Positions 21,201 through 30,318 of a stretch of 64,000 bases of DNA are shown one piece after another. The DNA comes from Asparagopsis taxiformis. Its lineage: Eukaryota; Rhodophyta; Florideophyceae; Bonnemaisoniales; Bonnemaisoniaceae. A program made the position numbers and the translations under genes. The notes below the pieces were generated by a model, which saw only the letters and a list, made by a program, of their open reading frames with translations, searched no databases and was not told the origin of the DNA. Location: NCBI GenBank assembly GCA_030407315.1, contig JALQPE010000083.1, forward strand, positions 399,947 to 463,946. Reading direction: 5' to 3'. Within the stretch, counting starts at the first letter, position 1. Every line of letters begins with the position of its first letter.

Positions 21201-21443
21201 GTGCGAATCGGAGGAGGGCCCGGAGCCGGAGCCGGAGTGAGAATCGGCGGACCAGACGGGACCGGAGCGAAAGAATAGACTGCCGAGACCCTGTGGGAAG
21301 GGCGTTTGATGGCCTCCGGAGCCGACGCAGACGACGTGATGGTGGGTGATGGGCGGAGGGAGGCGGAGATTGTGTGTGCGAACGCAGAGCGGGGGGATGG
21401 CGGATACGGGGACGAAGGCGGCTCTGCGTTGGTCGATGTCCAT
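18246..21443 (-). CDS. HAT/TPR-repeat plastid RNA-processing protein (HCF107/Mbb1-like)
   Basis: 1065 residues. From about 297 to 1010 the protein is an unbroken array of about twenty 34-36-residue helical repeats of the form A(W/L)xxLExRxGNxxxARxLFxxGL...P, for example AWGVLETARGNFTKARQLF. This half-a-TPR (HAT/RNA-TPR) consensus is typical of Chlamydomonas Mbb1 and plant HCF107, which bind and protect the 5' ends of plastid psbB/psbH mRNAs. Residues 1-290 are Ser/Pro/His-rich and low in helix, with a basic N-terminus (MDIDQRRAAF...) compatible with a long plastid transit region. The C-terminal tail (after about 1020) is acidic. The inferred role is site-specific plastid mRNA stabilisation or translation. 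Which transcript is bound cannot be read from the sequence. The array is longer than I would expect for plant HCF107. Confidence 0.82.
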   Translation of the reverse strand: MDIDQRRAAFVPVSAIPPLCVRTHNLRLPPPITHHHVVCVGSGGHQTPFPQGLGSLFFRSGPVWSADSHSGSGSGPSSDSHHFNLGGSEYGGTGDGSGGVNNHNSFSYFSRTGVEYGRRRVQAEHNPVNSQFNLTDNCPFQQSTSLVHPQQQHHSIPFTSSFAHPTVIRQTPPTPPPSPCLSAPITATATPSEATHDSAATPPEFPSSISLSPQERPFATNSDPASTTYRRDRTDFKSSAASEIVPELTSSDSTPSPQSRHPRSQHRQRNHHSVASSSNSSYTSNSSTVSNVSGRVRRQVRAIFERAKEEERNGRMNEARSLLRQCLSLDRRDAHSWLALARLEARTGGVNLRNQSSLQGEDETDGERRSNGSNGAQVARNLFKEGLSECPNSVHLLQAWAVLEHRCGEREAARELFAKGLALEPDNPYVCQAWGLLEQRVGNTEKARDLFSRSVALRPHPEVCAAWAVLEAREGNTDRARDLYDQGLKACKSAESPSSATIFRSWAEMEERVGDLPRARELLSKAIASQPRVTEAYVALGRLEARRSGVTRAIELMRTASSLSSRPPPSVFNAWAQIEWTCCGRIDEARSLLERGHKLHPSDPALLQTLGTLEEKSGNTKVAKKMFYDSVRARPTAPAFVAWALLEEREGNYEESVRLFEEALATDALHGAAYNAYGMMEARRGNLDRARQIYERGLKVFASASVWHGFGQLELKLGRNPERARELFKQGVAQTREDTAFIWHSWGMLELSQQRITDARRVFSDALKRYPRNSRVLVGAALAAAASGQRTRGDEQKARDFFKRAVAADPSHAHAWQAWGVFELRRGRLDASQALFKRGLRLCPAHGALWQAWGVLETARGNFTKARQLFERGSTACPNHVHLSQAWACMEVRCGNIEKARELLDRALVSDPSHGPVWNAYGLLEARHGTLSKARQNFAIGIRRAPNHAPLYRTFGQTEAAAGNYERARSLFREGLKVDPRHAPLYHALAQFEAMFGDVAALNKLKSEAEKYFGSEAEAVRAMRSGEEAMAAEDVTTEENMGQHRYVSKATPMELALDGGDWLND

Positions 21444-22819
21444 GGCGACGGTTGGACGGTATCGCGACGGGCTGTGAATGGGTTGCGGCGGGGTAGATTG
21501 TCGCCAGTGGTGGCGTGCGGTTGAGTGGCTGGTTGGCGGGGCGTGTACGGGGGTGTCGGGGGGAGATCAGCGCAACGGAGGTACATGTGTAGGGAGATAT
21601 GTGTGGCTGCGGACGCAGATTGACAGGTGGAGGCGGTTGGGCGGGTGGGAATGGCAAAATATCAGCGGTTCTAAACGGAGGGTTTGTCCAATCATCGATG
21701 TCCAAGTAGAATCTTTTCTGTTTGGGCGATTTTTTCGCCGCGTACAATCCACATACGGCGTGGATAATGGTGCAAAGCGGTCCAGATATTCCTCGGCAGG
21801 TCGTTTTTCTACCCGAAATGAACGGAAAGCGCCGCTCCGAGATCACTCCCCCACCGGTGCGTATATACCACAACTGTTGCCAGCGATGAATGTGCGCTCC
21901 AAACGTCATGCGTCAACCCTACGATTGGGGCGTTGCTGAGATACTTGTTTGCATCGCAGCAGCGCTCAGCTTGTCGGTCAACCTGATGTTGATGTTCTAG
22001 ACAATGTGCACACGTCACGTCATGGAAGAGTAGGCTTGGGTAACACTGTACAGTAGTCGAGCTGCGACGTGTTCACGTTGCGATTCCCCGAGTAGTTGTT
22101 TATGTTTCCAAACTGCACTTTCTCGCCCGAGGTCGGTATACGGGTACGTGGCTCTCCGCGCTAAACTCATCGTCAAGACGTCTTGGCGACAAACCCAATG
22201 AGATCAAGTTGAAACGGCAGGAAAACATGTCAGAACACGTACTCCGACGAGAAAATGCAAACTACTTTACCTATGTACTCTGCCGTCCCCCCTGTCGACT
22301 ATGATTGGTTATACGAAAATATGACCAATAATTGCTGCCAAGGTCCTCTAACAGCCGACAACAACAATTACACACGAGTATAGTTCAACGCATAAGGCGC
22401 ACCACGTGGATGGCGCGCCATCGCCAACATCTACACCACCCAGCGTATGAGCGAATGACTCGTTCGAGATGGAATAGATTACAGACGGACAAACAAGCAA
22501 GTATTGCGAAAGCAGTCGACGCATGCGCTTTGTGCACGCAAACCGCGGCGGCATTCACTCGCTGTAAGTGGAACGTGAGGTGCCAGTAGCAGCGCAGACA
22601 GTACCGTCACGCTTCGACTTGCGTCATACAAAAACAAGCGAGACATGTCATACGACAGTTTCTACTCAACATAGATTCAGTTCAATACTTTGCAATTACT
22701 GTACCTCTAGCCTACCAAACGATTCTAGTTCAATATAATTTGCTTGCCTTGTCCAACGTTTAGTGCCAGTAATATATGTTCAAGTGCTGGGCATTGCGCT
22801 CGTATCAACGGAAAAACCA
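21444..22819. other. Intergenic region upstream of the HAT-repeat gene
   Basis: 1.38 kb between the HAT-repeat start and the 3' end of the HIPL-like gene 1, both on the minus strand. The first 250 bp next to the start are pyrimidine-rich in the sense direction (leader-like). The remainder holds only short, unconvincing frames. Confidence 0.4.
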
Positions 22820-25408
22820 TCATACATTCATATACCAATATTCAAATCCATAGCTCCTCGACGATTCGCCATACCGTGACACCACCACTGCCGCCCGTCC
22901 TCGTCCAGCCGGTGCTGTACATTGTATGCTTCGTCCATTCCTAAAGTCACTTACTTTCACGCAAGGTTTCCCGCCGACAGTCACCGTCAGCGGTGCGTCC
23001 AGATTCCACCCGCTGATCGTGATGCGATTCCCCCCGCGTCGCGGTCCACGGAACGGGTTCACGCTAGTCACCACCAGAATTCTTGGGTTCACCTCCGTTG
23101 GATGCAGTACAACCACCTTACTTTGCGATACTCGTGGCATCACGACCGCACCGTTTGGCGCCAGCGCAGCAGTTAATCCAGAGCATCCAATCAGTTCCGA
23201 TTTAGACTTGACCTTGCCACTCTTCTTCAACTGTATCCGATATGTGGTGCCCTGGCCTCGCACCGCAAATTTGGTAGCTAACAGATCACCACGCATTTGA
23301 GCACCAAATGTGTTGGCAGTGTATTCTATGATCCCGTTTGTGCTAGACTCCAGTTGAGTAATAGGTCGCACGAAAACTCGGCCCTTGTGAGCGCACTGCT
23401 TCTTGTCGTACCGGCCTCGATTGCGATTCGCATACCCATGATAGCTGTAGCGTCGAACTAGGTACAACGCATCCAATTCTGTGAACGCCACATCTTCCGA
23501 ATTGCAACTAGTGCTCTTCGGACCAAACCCAGTGTTGGCACCGTTATCCGTAGCATACAATGCGCCGCTAGAATGAAGCACATGGTCATACGAATTTCTA
23601 AACCCGCTTGCGAAAATGCGGACTTGTCCGGAAACTTGATACGCCTTCTCAGGATTTTCCAATTGAGAATATCTTATATGTCCATTGAATCCCTTCTTTG
23701 AAACTGGTGCAATCAAAATCGCACCAGACAGCGGTGAGTCTGGTATACCGCCTAGACGATCATCCGCAACCCCGGCATTGGTGCTGCCAGCCACTGAAAT
23801 GAGCATATTTCCTTGTTGGTCAAAACTGAGACTGTTTACCGAGTGATCAAAGTTGGACACAGGTAGGCCAGTAATGATTGTGTCCACTTTCTCAAGGCAT
23901 GCCTTGCTCGTGCGCCTGAGCACAATTATTTCTCCGTTATGCCATCCTTGCTCGAATGGGAAAATTTCTCGTGACAACCACGACATTGTACTAGCTGATG
24001 CGTACAACTTGATTGCTCCACCTTCTGCGGGATTGAACGCGACACCCAACACACTTCTTTGCGGGCCTACTTTAGGGGATTGACAATGGTCGGAGACTAC
24101 GTAATCCAATCCAACAGTGAGAGCATGAACAAATCCATTCAGACTTCCGAGATAATATCTTCCGTCCGGGCCGAGCGTAATTGACGTTGGCTGTGCAATT
24201 TCAAAAGTCGAACCATCGCGCGATTTCAATTCCTCCTTTTGGAAGCCGATTGGATGGTAGTAGCCGATTGGGCCGTTACTTGGTCCATCAAGGTCGGAAA
24301 AACTTGCGGTCAAAAACGGAAGGGTATTGGAAGCGCCCACTTCATTAATGACTCTGATAAGACGCTCTCCACTTCCACCCGGAATGATACATGTAAGGGT
24401 GAACTGATTGACGAAAACGGGATTTTCACAGCGACTTGTACCGACTTGAATGCTTCGAACTTTGACTAGACTGCTGCCAGAGATAGTAATTCTAGTACCA
24501 ACGGGTGCTCTTCTAGGCTCCACCATGTGCAGGACGGGAAGATAAGCCTCTGGAATATGATAGAGTCGATTTGCAGGAACGGGAGTCCAAGAGGTTGCCA
24601 TAGGGGTGCGCCAGAAAAGAGCAAAGCTCATTTGCATACGTTCAGGACGAGCACGCCTATAGAAAACATCGAGACGTTGAAAACCCTTATTGAAAAAGGT
24701 AACAGGTGTAATCAACTCTGGGAGTGCGCCAGCAGCGAGATTTCGACCGCCAATTCTCAAGCCGCAGTGTGCACCTTCACACAGGAGGCGAAATCGATAC
24801 ATACCTGCTTGATAAAACTCTATATTGCCGAGTACGCGTGCAGAGAAGGGATCTGGGAGGAGAAATTCTGGAAAATCGGAACGTGCCCTCATCTTGAGCT
24901 GAGGGACGGTTCTGGAAAACGAGGGTCTGATGGCGGGGGGCGGGACGCGTTCATCGGGGGCCCACGGCAATCCGGGATAGAACCAGATGCGAATGTTGGG
25001 TCTTGTGGCGGGATAGACGGTGACGGTTGTCGAAGCGGTCGAAGTGTCACCGGTGTTATCGGTAACGGTAAGCGAAACGGTAGTACGGCCCAAATTGAAA
25101 AAGACGGTGCATTTTTTCGCGGAGCATATTCGACGGCCGTCGATTCGCCAGACGTAGGAGACGATGCGGCCGGTGGCGCCGGTGCGGGGGTTGAGATAAT
25201 GGGAATGGGAGAGTTCACCGGAAAGTGTGACTCGTGCGCGAGAATTCTGGAGCAGATCAGCGACTGCGTAGGGGCCGCCGGGGACGGCGTGTGCGCGATG
25301 ATTGAAGCCATTGTTGAGGTTGGACTGTGCGAGGGCGACCAAGACGAGGGCGAGGAGGAGTGGGATGCGGATAGGGAGTTGGAGGGAGGGAGGTGGAGAC
25401 GACGACAT
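22820..25408 (-). CDS. Secreted PKD-PA14-TIG-GSDH-TIG protein, HIPL-like paralogue 1
   Basis: 862 residues from the ATG at 25408; in-frame codons up to 25741 lack an earlier credible ATG. A signal peptide (core IPLLLALVLVALAQS) is followed by a PKD-like domain (about 30-135, ending VSLTVTDNTGDT), a PA14-like domain (about 140-290), an IPT/TIG domain (about 300-375), a six-bladed glucose/sorbosone-dehydrogenase-like propeller (about 380-765) and a second TIG domain at the C-terminus. The propeller shows the family pattern: ITLGPDGRYYLGSL, RSVLGVAFNPAEGG, ASGFRNSYD, YATDNGANTGFG, and FVRPITQLESS. Such propellers occur in hedgehog-interacting protein and in bacterial quinoprotein dehydrogenases. 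The protein is extracellular; catalytic activity is not shown. It is a paralogue of the gene at 33042-35639 and nearly the same length. Confidence 0.85.
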   Translation of the reverse strand: MSSSPPPSLQLPIRIPLLLALVLVALAQSNLNNGFNHRAHAVPGGPYAVADLLQNSRARVTLSGELSHSHYLNPRTGATGRIVSYVWRIDGRRICSAKKCTVFFNLGRTTVSLTVTDNTGDTSTASTTVTVYPATRPNIRIWFYPGLPWAPDERVPPPAIRPSFSRTVPQLKMRARSDFPEFLLPDPFSARVLGNIEFYQAGMYRFRLLCEGAHCGLRIGGRNLAAGALPELITPVTFFNKGFQRLDVFYRRARPERMQMSFALFWRTPMATSWTPVPANRLYHIPEAYLPVLHMVEPRRAPVGTRITISGSSLVKVRSIQVGTSRCENPVFVNQFTLTCIIPGGSGERLIRVINEVGASNTLPFLTASFSDLDGPSNGPIGYYHPIGFQKEELKSRDGSTFEIAQPTSITLGPDGRYYLGSLNGFVHALTVGLDYVVSDHCQSPKVGPQRSVLGVAFNPAEGGAIKLYASASTMSWLSREIFPFEQGWHNGEIIVLRRTSKACLEKVDTIITGLPVSNFDHSVNSLSFDQQGNMLISVAGSTNAGVADDRLGGIPDSPLSGAILIAPVSKKGFNGHIRYSQLENPEKAYQVSGQVRIFASGFRNSYDHVLHSSGALYATDNGANTGFGPKSTSCNSEDVAFTELDALYLVRRYSYHGYANRNRGRYDKKQCAHKGRVFVRPITQLESSTNGIIEYTANTFGAQMRGDLLATKFAVRGQGTTYRIQLKKSGKVKSKSELIGCSGLTAALAPNGAVVMPRVSQSKVVVLHPTEVNPRILVVTSVNPFRGPRRGGNRITISGWNLDAPLTVTVGGKPCVKVSDFRNGRSIQCTAPAGRGRAAVVVSRYGESSRSYGFEYWYMNV

Positions 25409-26384
25409 GACGAGGGGAATGCGGCGGGAGCAAGGCGTGATAGAGGAGGGCGCATCGGATCGTAGAGCGCTGATAAGGGGTCGAAGAGGGCGACTGTAGA
25501 TACGTGTAGGATGATGGGGACGTGAGGTCGATGAGAATGCACCGTGACGAGTGAAGTATGGAAGGACAGATGTCGTGTGATGATTGAGTATGGAAGGAAC
25601 GAACCATAGTGGTTGAATTATGCGCTGTGTGGAATGCGTTTGGAAACAGTTATATGAGCAAATAAAGAGGGAGTACGTGGGAATGGCGTAACAAGAGATA
25701 GTGACATCTGCATGCAACACTTGGCGAGGACACAGCGTCACTATCTATCGTCGTCTACTCCAACCGCTCCGCTCCGGTGTGTGCCGTTCTGCGCCGCGTG
25801 TCGTACCGTGTGGCGCCGCGCCGCGACTCGTTGATCGATACCTTACATACTCGACAACATCTTGTCACTTGCTTCCCGACAGCACATTACACTGTAATAT
25901 CAATTCACAACTTTCAATCACTTGCACATCCATCATCATACTGAGCTCAGCTCAGTTGAGCAGCAGTACACTGTACATCCATTCCCAGTTCCGTGCGGTT
26001 CCACCTTGTTTGACATTGCTGCAGGGTTGTCACGCACTTGTAAGCATTTGCTTCATTGGCCGTCGACATCAGCACAAACTCGCCTCAGAAACCGTCGACA
26101 AGACATTGCTCTCACTATCGTGTCAACCGCTCCACAGATACAATACGCACACTCCGTACACACAAAAATATACAAACAGTGCTGCACATTCTTCACTGTT
26201 TACACCACCGCGCCATATCACTCACTCACGTTCCAACTCTCTACGGCATACACACCGCCTTGTTTACACATGTAATTCAACTGCCTCGTCATTTACATAC
26301 TCCACGCCTTCACACAAAACATAGCTCAACGATACCATTGCACTATAATATTACATCATGCACACCACATGTCAAACCACTATG
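25409..26384. other. Intergenic region with an orphan C/A-rich tract
   Basis: 25409-25740 is purine-rich on +, so pyrimidine-rich as leader of the minus-strand HIPL-like gene. From about 25750 to 26380 the + strand becomes C/A/T-rich, the composition seen before plus-strand genes here, yet both neighbours are on the minus strand. A 207-codon frame at 25701-26324 has no protein-like features. Confidence 0.4.
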
Positions 26385-29300
26385 CTATTCCCCATTCTCC
26401 AAGTACATCTTGAAGTACATCTCTTTCTGAGGTCCGTTCCCAAACACCGCCTTGCGCAAGTACTCCCGCAGACATCGCTTCTTCATTAGACCACCGTCCT
26501 TCTTGTAGATGGCAATCGCAATTCGATTCAGAACCTCCGCATACGAAAGCTCATTCTTATAAGCCGCTGCCGCATGTTTCCTCAGGCCTCGTTCCACGTC
26601 CTTCGAGTACCGCTGTTCCAGTAGACTAACATTCAACCCTACCAACCGCTTTCGGTTGTTAATTTCTTCAAACGGCCTCGGAAACGCTTCCCGTCGCGCC
26701 TTCACAGCTACTTTGCTATGGAATCTCAAAAAGTCGTTTGCAAACGTATCATCAGCTTCCGCCCTCTCCCGAATCCGCAAGAACACCAACTGTCGCACCT
26801 TCACTCGTTGGTCCTCCCACGACCCTCGCCCTTTCGCCGACGTTGTCAAATAGGCAATCTCATCAATTACATCCGTCAAATTCCCATCTACACCCAAGAA
26901 CGATACTAAAAACCGAGACAATGCAGCTTCCCTTCTATCAGTCCAATATTCCTTCACATCCGCAGCCGTAACCGTGATCGCAACATCAAACGAAATCGTG
27001 CTCGTCAACGCCGTGTTGCTCACCAGTACCCCCTCATTTCCTGGCGGCGTGCTACTAGCTGGTGTGGACTCATTAACCTGCGGAGTGCTACCGGTCAGAG
27101 GACTTTCCGTCTCTAAAATACTCTCGTTGCCAACCGGTGTATCATAGATTTCCGTTTCTTTCTGTACACCAACGCTCAAGTCACCCGATACTTCCACGTA
27201 CCCTCGCGTTACACATGCCATGATCTCCTTCGCTGCTCGAATCCCAGTTTCATGTGCACCGTGAACACATTGCCAACCGAGATCGCTGCAGTGCTCGCCG
27301 GCAAAGAATAGATAGGGATGTGTCGAGTCTTTTGGCTCCGGAGCTGCAAGCTCATCAATCATTTGCCAGCTGCTACCGCATGGCATAAATGAATATGAAC
27401 CTTTTGAAAACGGATCCGAATCCCATCGCGTCACAATGTATTCTTCAGGCGCTGGCAATCGATCCCACGGTAGTGACCGAAGCGGCTCGACCAACTCATC
27501 TTCATCTTCACTATCACCGCTTTTCTTGCCAATCCCGCTGTCTTCGTCTTTCGACACCGCCTTCTCCTTTGCCTTCAATACATTATTTTGTTCTGCCGGC
27601 ACCGTAGTCTTCGCCAAAAGGTCCGGTAAGACATTGGCAATTTTCAATCCACAGCTCTCACAAATAAGCTCTTCTCGACTACCAGAACAGGTGGAAGCTG
27701 CATTTGCCTGTGGTGGGGCAGGGCGCTTGCAATGTTCACAAATATTCATCAACTTTGCGACTCGGTGCCTAGCCATCGCAACCCTAGCATGCGAACTTGG
27801 ACCCGGTTCACTAGGCGAGTTATCCGATTCATCCGCAGCTGGCTCGCAAAACATACCCCCTAGCACCATCAGTACCTCTGCAACTACAGCTTCATCCGAC
27901 ATGCCCCAGTAGCCACTTGCGAACCCACTATCAGCAAATACATGAACAAGTAGAACACCAGTTTTTCCATAGCTGTGGAGATTAAAGAACTGGAATCTAG
28001 AATCCACGCAGTTAAGCTGCGGAACTTTTGGTGGCCAGAAGACGTGGTCTTCACGGAATCGCAAAATGATCTTGTTGTGAACACCCATACCCATGCCTTC
28101 GATAGCCTCCATCTTTTCTTCTGAAAGCGGTGGAGAAAAGGTCACGGTACCCTCTCCATGAGTGTCTTTGAGAACACCGAGGGGAAGCGTGATAACAGCA
28201 TATTCACATTCATGCACCTCCCCACTGCGGGTCGAGACACAGACAGTGCGCGTAGGGGTCGATGGATCGCCGATCCATTCTGAAGAACTGGACTCTGCAA
28301 CGCGGGCGCGTTTCTGAGAGCGTGTAGCCATACGGGCCGAAATGTCAAGTTCATGCTGTACGGAACCTGGTACAGTGTCATGCATTGACACGCCACACAC
28401 GACCTGACCAGTGCGAATATCCACACCCTCCTTAAGACGGTCGACGAGGAACGGTGTATAGCCATCAAGGACGATACGGTCACCCTTACCTGCTTTCCGG
28501 GAGGCGACCACCGTTCTAACTGGTTTTTGGGTGGCAAGAATAGCCTTTTTGAGACGGGATGATTCGAGCTTTATGGTGCGCGGCGACATGGATGGAACTT
28601 CGCCTGGGAAAGGGGGATCGTCCTCTTCGAACTTGACGCCGATATGAGCATCAACACTAGTGATTTCCATGCCAGCACTTGCTTGCATAAGGGCCATATC
28701 CGACATAGGGGAACAGTACCCGACCGATCTTGCACAGATTTTCTTGAGCACAGCCTTTTCAACCGAAGTGAGCTGCCGACCATCAAGCTGCTCCAACACG
28801 TACTGCACACCGCAATCGAAGACCGACTGCATATTGGCTGCACCATCATCGCTCTGCGATGCCACAGCGGCCATGTAGCGTGAAGCCATGAAGAAAATAT
28901 GATGCACCTCTACTATAGTCGAAGTCGGAATACGTGTACCAGTGAGGTCGTTAAACCAGAGAGCATGTTCTGTGGATTCATAAAATCCGCCTCCAGCCAC
29001 AACTGGTGCGCGAATGCCGGCTTCGATCGCGCGAGCAAATACGAGCTGATTGTCATCACCGCATCCGTGCATTATCGAGGCGCCGATATCGACGCTAATG
29101 CGCGCACAGGGGCCGATTGTGCGAGTGGGATTTATGGATCCGGCTGCGAGGTGTTGGAAGGAGTGTTTTGTGATGGGGGCATGCTGGTCGGATGTCGGAT
29201 GCGGCGGGACGGGGGGCGGCGGAGCAGGGGCTGGGGCGAGTGGCTGGTCAGGGGAGGGATGATCGGCGAGGTCGGGCGGCTTCTCAACGCCATTGAGCCA

Positions 29301-29519
29301 ATGGGTGAGCACACGACCTCCCGGGCGATGACGCGCCTCGAGGACGACGACGGAGAGCTCGAGCGGGGCTGCGAGGAGGGTCTGGGCGCACGAAAGGCCG
29401 GCAACGCCCGCTCCGATAATGAGTACTCGCGGCGGTGGGAGTGGGGCGGGCGCCTGCGCCTGCGGCAGTGGCGGCGGGTGCGCGGGCTGTGGCGGTTGTG
29501 GTGGATGTTGCGGCCGCAT
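26385..29519 (-). CDS. Flavin amine oxidase of the LSD1/polyamine-oxidase family with extra domains
   Basis: 1044 residues from the ATG at 29519. After a Pro/Gln-rich start, residues 32-52 carry the FAD-binding GxGxxG (LIIGAGVAGL) and then VVVLEARHRPGGR. Further family motifs: GASIMHG, TLPLGVLK, GVHNKIIL (containing the flavin-contacting Lys equivalent to LSD1 K661), VTRWDSDPFSKGSYS and LFFAGEH. LSD1 enzymes demethylate histone H3K4, while PAOs oxidise polyamines. This protein lacks an N-terminal SWIRM domain and the long Tower insertion used for CoREST binding. Instead a roughly 150-residue insertion before the VTRWDSDPF motif carries two CxxC pairs (CEHC and CESC), a zinc-ribbon-like pattern. 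A C-terminal region of about 200 residues after DVAITVTAADVKEYW is not recognised. The substrate is undetermined. The gene is divergent from the DnaJ-type zinc protein gene. Confidence 0.8.
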   Translation of the reverse strand: MRPQHPPQPPQPAHPPPLPQAQAPAPLPPPRVLIIGAGVAGLSCAQTLLAAPLELSVVVLEARHRPGGRVLTHWLNGVEKPPDLADHPSPDQPLAPAPAPPPPVPPHPTSDQHAPITKHSFQHLAAGSINPTRTIGPCARISVDIGASIMHGCGDDNQLVFARAIEAGIRAPVVAGGGFYESTEHALWFNDLTGTRIPTSTIVEVHHIFFMASRYMAAVASQSDDGAANMQSVFDCGVQYVLEQLDGRQLTSVEKAVLKKICARSVGYCSPMSDMALMQASAGMEITSVDAHIGVKFEEDDPPFPGEVPSMSPRTIKLESSRLKKAILATQKPVRTVVASRKAGKGDRIVLDGYTPFLVDRLKEGVDIRTGQVVCGVSMHDTVPGSVQHELDISARMATRSQKRARVAESSSSEWIGDPSTPTRTVCVSTRSGEVHECEYAVITLPLGVLKDTHGEGTVTFSPPLSEEKMEAIEGMGMGVHNKIILRFREDHVFWPPKVPQLNCVDSRFQFFNLHSYGKTGVLLVHVFADSGFASGYWGMSDEAVVAEVLMVLGGMFCEPAADESDNSPSEPGPSSHARVAMARHRVAKLMNICEHCKRPAPPQANAASTCSGSREELICESCGLKIANVLPDLLAKTTVPAEQNNVLKAKEKAVSKDEDSGIGKKSGDSEDEDELVEPLRSLPWDRLPAPEEYIVTRWDSDPFSKGSYSFMPCGSSWQMIDELAAPEPKDSTHPYLFFAGEHCSDLGWQCVHGAHETGIRAAKEIMACVTRGYVEVSGDLSVGVQKETEIYDTPVGNESILETESPLTGSTPQVNESTPASSTPPGNEGVLVSNTALTSTISFDVAITVTAADVKEYWTDRREAALSRFLVSFLGVDGNLTDVIDEIAYLTTSAKGRGSWEDQRVKVRQLVFLRIRERAEADDTFANDFLRFHSKVAVKARREAFPRPFEEINNRKRLVGLNVSLLEQRYSKDVERGLRKHAAAAYKNELSYAEVLNRIAIAIYKKDGGLMKKRCLREYLRKAVFGNGPQKEMYFKMYLENGE

Positions 29520-29880
29520 GTGGACGCATGCGGGGGCGAGCTGAAAGGTGTTGTAGTGGGGGGGAGAGTGGCGGATGTGTGACGTATGAGAGAAAGTTGA
29601 GGTGCGAGAGTATGGAAGGATGAGTGATGCTGGTGCCGGAGTTGGGCGGGGCGCCACCACAGTGAGTTGTCGACGGATCAAAAGTGAAGCAGAGCAAAGT
29701 AGAAAAGCGCTGCCGTTGAAAGAAGTGTCAACAGAGAGTAAAAAAAGTTGCCAAGCCAAATAAAGTTGCCACGTGTACACTTTCAACTTCTGTAAGCATC
29801 GTCGAGCTCCGATCTGCACTTGACTGTGTTTGTTTTGTTTTTGCTTGCGATGCAACTCGAGACCTCGGGTTGATCATCTT
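29520..29880. promoter_or_regulatory. Shared upstream region, amine oxidase and DnaJ-type zinc protein genes
   Basis: 361 bp between divergent starts. An AAATAAAGTTGCC sequence occurs near 29757. No defined promoter element is recognised. Confidence 0.4.
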
Positions 29881-30246
29881 ATGGCGTTTCTTTGTGCGGC
29901 TACGGCCGCGCGTTTCGTCTCCGCGGCACCATGCGCCACCATCCATCAATCGCTGACGCCCGTCTATCGCCGATGTCGTGTTGCGCCGACATACCGGAAA
30001 CGAAGCGGTCGAGTAACCATGCAAACGCCAGTTGCCAAACCGGATTGCACTGCTTGTGACGGCACTGGCACTTTGCCTTGTACATACTGCAATGCGTTTG
30101 GCTTTGTTGAAGTCAATGCTGAAACGGTGTGGCGAACATGTCAATATTGCGAAGGCGCTGGTAGCACACCTTGCAAAGATTGCAAACCTGCAGTTGCCGT
30201 TGCCGACGAGCACAAGAAAACAAGTGACGAGCCGCCTCAGTCATAG
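29881..30246 (+). CDS. Plastid DnaJ-type zinc-finger protein
   Basis: 121 residues. Four CxxC units (C56/C59, C67/C70, C87/C90, C98/C101), two of them in CxxCxGxG form (CTACDGTG, CQYCEGAG), make a complete DnaJ-type zinc finger with no J domain. Small plastid proteins of this kind (BSD2, LQY1, PSA2 families) act as chaperones or thiol-disulphide isomerases in Rubisco or photosystem assembly. Residues 1-45 are Ala/Arg/Ser-rich and lack acids, consistent with a transit peptide. The ATG at 29881 is the first in the frame. AATAAA follows at 30262, and the next gene begins only 73 bp downstream. The specific client cannot be inferred. Confidence 0.85.
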   Translation: MAFLCAATAARFVSAAPCATIHQSLTPVYRRCRVAPTYRKRSGRVTMQTPVAKPDCTACDGTGTLPCTYCNAFGFVEVNAETVWRTCQYCEGAGSTPCKDCKPAVAVADEHKKTSDEPPQS

Positions 30247-30261
30247 ACTTGCTCAATTTTT

Positions 30262-30267
30262 AATAAA
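30262..30267 (+). terminator. Polyadenylation signal AATAAA
   Basis: AATAAA 16 bp after the DnaJ-type zinc protein stop and within the 72-bp gap before the next gene. Confidence 0.45.
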
Positions 30268-30318
30268 TTCCACAGTACCCGCGCTACCCTTCCAAGGTAG
30301 AATCAACCACCAAGTAAA

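Noticed and set aside
24527..25465. 312-codon plus-strand frame
   Set aside because: Antisense shadow of HIPL-like gene 1; Gly/Asp/Glu-rich composition reflects the opposite strand.
25701..26324. 207-codon plus-strand frame
   Set aside because: Low-complexity Ser/Thr/His/Leu product, no motif, and overlap with another frame in the same C-rich tract.
28899..29582. 227-codon plus-strand frame
   Set aside because: Antisense shadow of the amine oxidase N-terminus.
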